From an uncultured Porphyromonadaceae bacterium (lineage in GTDB: Bacteria > Bacteroidota > Bacteroidia > Bacteroidales > Muribaculaceae): a stretch of DNA of 64,000 nucleotides. The stretch spans positions 82,287-146,286 of the forward strand of contig CABPYL010000001.1 in NCBI GenBank assembly GCA_902461565.1, written 5' to 3'. Of this stretch, positions 63,620-64,000 are shown one piece after another. Both the position numbers and the translations under genes were made by a program. The notes below the pieces were generated by a model. The model searched no databases and was not told the origin of the DNA. It saw nothing but the letters and a program-made list of their open reading frames with translations. Each line of letters opens with the position of its first letter. The stretch's first letter is position 1.

Positions 63620-63813
63620 GGTGCAGTATTCCTTTGGGGTATTGCGCCCTTACATATTAGCTCAATCGCAGTCTGAATCACCACCTCGACACATGAACGA
63701 GCTAAAATAATAATCCATGAGTGCGTGCCATACGGCGCGGACTTTCTCGTAGGATTATTATGGCTTGTGGTGAGCCAAGACTGCGTATGACGAAAGTCTG
63801 CGCTTTTGTTTTA
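63620..63813 (+). ncRNA. Candidate structured non-coding RNA
   Basis: A 5' hairpin pairs 63620-63632 with 63636-63648 over 13 positions, four of them G-U, which points to RNA on the plus strand. Then a nested set of helices: CGCAGTCT/AGACTGCG (63667-63674 with 63778-63785), CACCAC/GTGGTG (63679-63684 with 63767-63772), ATAATAATCC/GGATTATTAT (63707-63716 with 63752-63761) and CGTGCC/GGCGCG (63724-63729 with 63734-63739), plus a side hairpin CTCG/CGAG (63685-63688, 63698-63701). A GAC-GAAA-GTC mini-hairpin and GCGCTTTTGTTTT end it. No family recognised; the long rod with a bulge is loosely 6S-like. A 71-codon frame (63495-63710) crosses it but lacks coding features. Confidence 0.4.
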
Positions 63814-63815
63814 TC

Positions 63816-63860
63816 GGCAATAGTGCATACCAAGTCAAACAGATATGGCAATAATGCACA
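63816..63860 (+). repeat. Pair of 14-base direct repeats, possible transposase-binding sites
   Basis: GGCAATAGTGCATA (63816-63829) and GGCAATAATGCACA (63847-63860) agree at 12 of 14 positions, starts 31 bases apart. They lie 70-115 bases before the transposase-like start, where an insertion-sequence end would be. Confidence 0.4.
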
Positions 63861-63917
63861 AACATAACAATAACGGCTCAAGCCGAAATTCCGGTGCATG
63901 GAATTTGGGAAAAGTGT

Positions 63918-63925
63918 TAAATTTG
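63918..63925 (+). promoter_or_regulatory. Possible -7 box before the transposase-like gene
   Basis: TAAATTTG, four bases before the ATG; no -33 match. It would give an almost leaderless mRNA, usual for weakly expressed transposases. Confidence 0.3.
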
Positions 63926-63929
63926 CAGG

Positions 63930-64000
63930 ATGAAAACCGCAGATACAATATGGATGTGCCTTCCTGAAGGATTGGAAGAGCTGTTTGAGATGGTCAAGTT
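63930..64000 (+). CDS. Partial gene, probable insertion-sequence transposase N-terminal region
   Basis: Only the first 23 codons are in the window. The residues CLPEGLEELFEMVK resemble the LLPEGLLDYFE start of the short first reading frame of ISAon1-type elements of Bacteroidetes. The direct repeats upstream support a mobile element. With so few residues another family is possible. Confidence 0.4.
   Translation, partial: MKTADTIWMCLPEGLEELFEMVK

Noticed and set aside
63495..63710. 71-codon plus-strand frame MSKRFNQIQEQ... at the right end
   Set aside because: It crosses a full promoter and the base-paired region, ends in low-complexity residues and matches no family I know; kept only as an alternative to the RNA.
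63702..63899. 65-codon minus-strand frame at the right edge
   Set aside because: It lies over the stems of the candidate RNA and the direct repeats; no coding features.
63930..64000. IS110-type recombinase with upstream bridge RNA, suggested by a structured RNA before the gene
   Set aside because: The first 23 residues lack the IGIDVSK-type start of IS110 recombinases; the CLPEGLEELFE start fits ISAon1-type elements better.
63930..64000. Retron, suggested by a structured RNA before a gene
   Set aside because: Nothing in the 23 visible residues resembles a reverse transcriptase start; cannot be settled without sequence beyond 64000.

Overview
This 64 kb window reads as chromosomal DNA of a gut-type Bacteroidales bacterium. 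The gene set includes a SusC/SusD polysaccharide utilization locus, a hybrid two-component regulator, a MalQ with starch-binding domains, a GldB-type lipoprotein and a Porin_10-type outer-membrane protein. The promoters follow the Bacteroidetes pattern (TTG, 19-20 bp, TAnnTTTG). Short C-terminal tails of the kind seen in secreted proteins of Muribaculaceae and relatives make that family my best guess; this is an inference.

Left third (1-18.5 kb): a polysaccharide utilization locus on the minus strand. In transcription order it has an Ig-like surface lipoprotein, SusC, SusD, a GH30 lipoprotein, a GH2 enzyme, a SusE/F-like binding protein, then (behind terminators) a GH13 amylase and a DUF4855 lipoprotein. 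A divergent hybrid two-component regulator sits at the head. The gap between regulator and locus carries three direct repeats, GGYCG-N6-CGTCA, placed where an activator should bind.

Middle (18.5-44 kb): a short DXS-type enzyme; a MalQ-TamB pair; a chromosome-segregation and envelope run (ParA, ParB, DUF5683, LysM lytic transglycosylase, OPT transporter, MATE transporter); tRNA-Leu; a DUF4886 protein; a ROK regulator; tRNA-Thr; aquaporin, HdeD-like protein, superoxide dismutase and ClpB. ParA has a near-ideal promoter overlapped by two outward-facing parS-like half sites.

Right third (44-64 kb): initiator tRNA-Met; an overlapping MATE / FAD oxidoreductase / PAS cluster; a cysteine-less thioredoxin-fold protein; PriA and a porin; DnaA; an MCE protein with a cell-wall amidase; a GldB-like lipoprotein; a Tat-exported DUF4434 protein; then secreted proteins driven by two homologous promoters. 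The right edge holds a candidate structured RNA with its own promoter (about 63620-63813), followed by direct repeats and the cut-off start of what looks like an insertion-sequence transposase.

I saw no rRNA genes and no CRISPR array. The items I would check first are the structured RNA at the right edge, a second small-RNA candidate behind the hybrid regulator, the triple operator repeat, and the parS-like half sites at parA.
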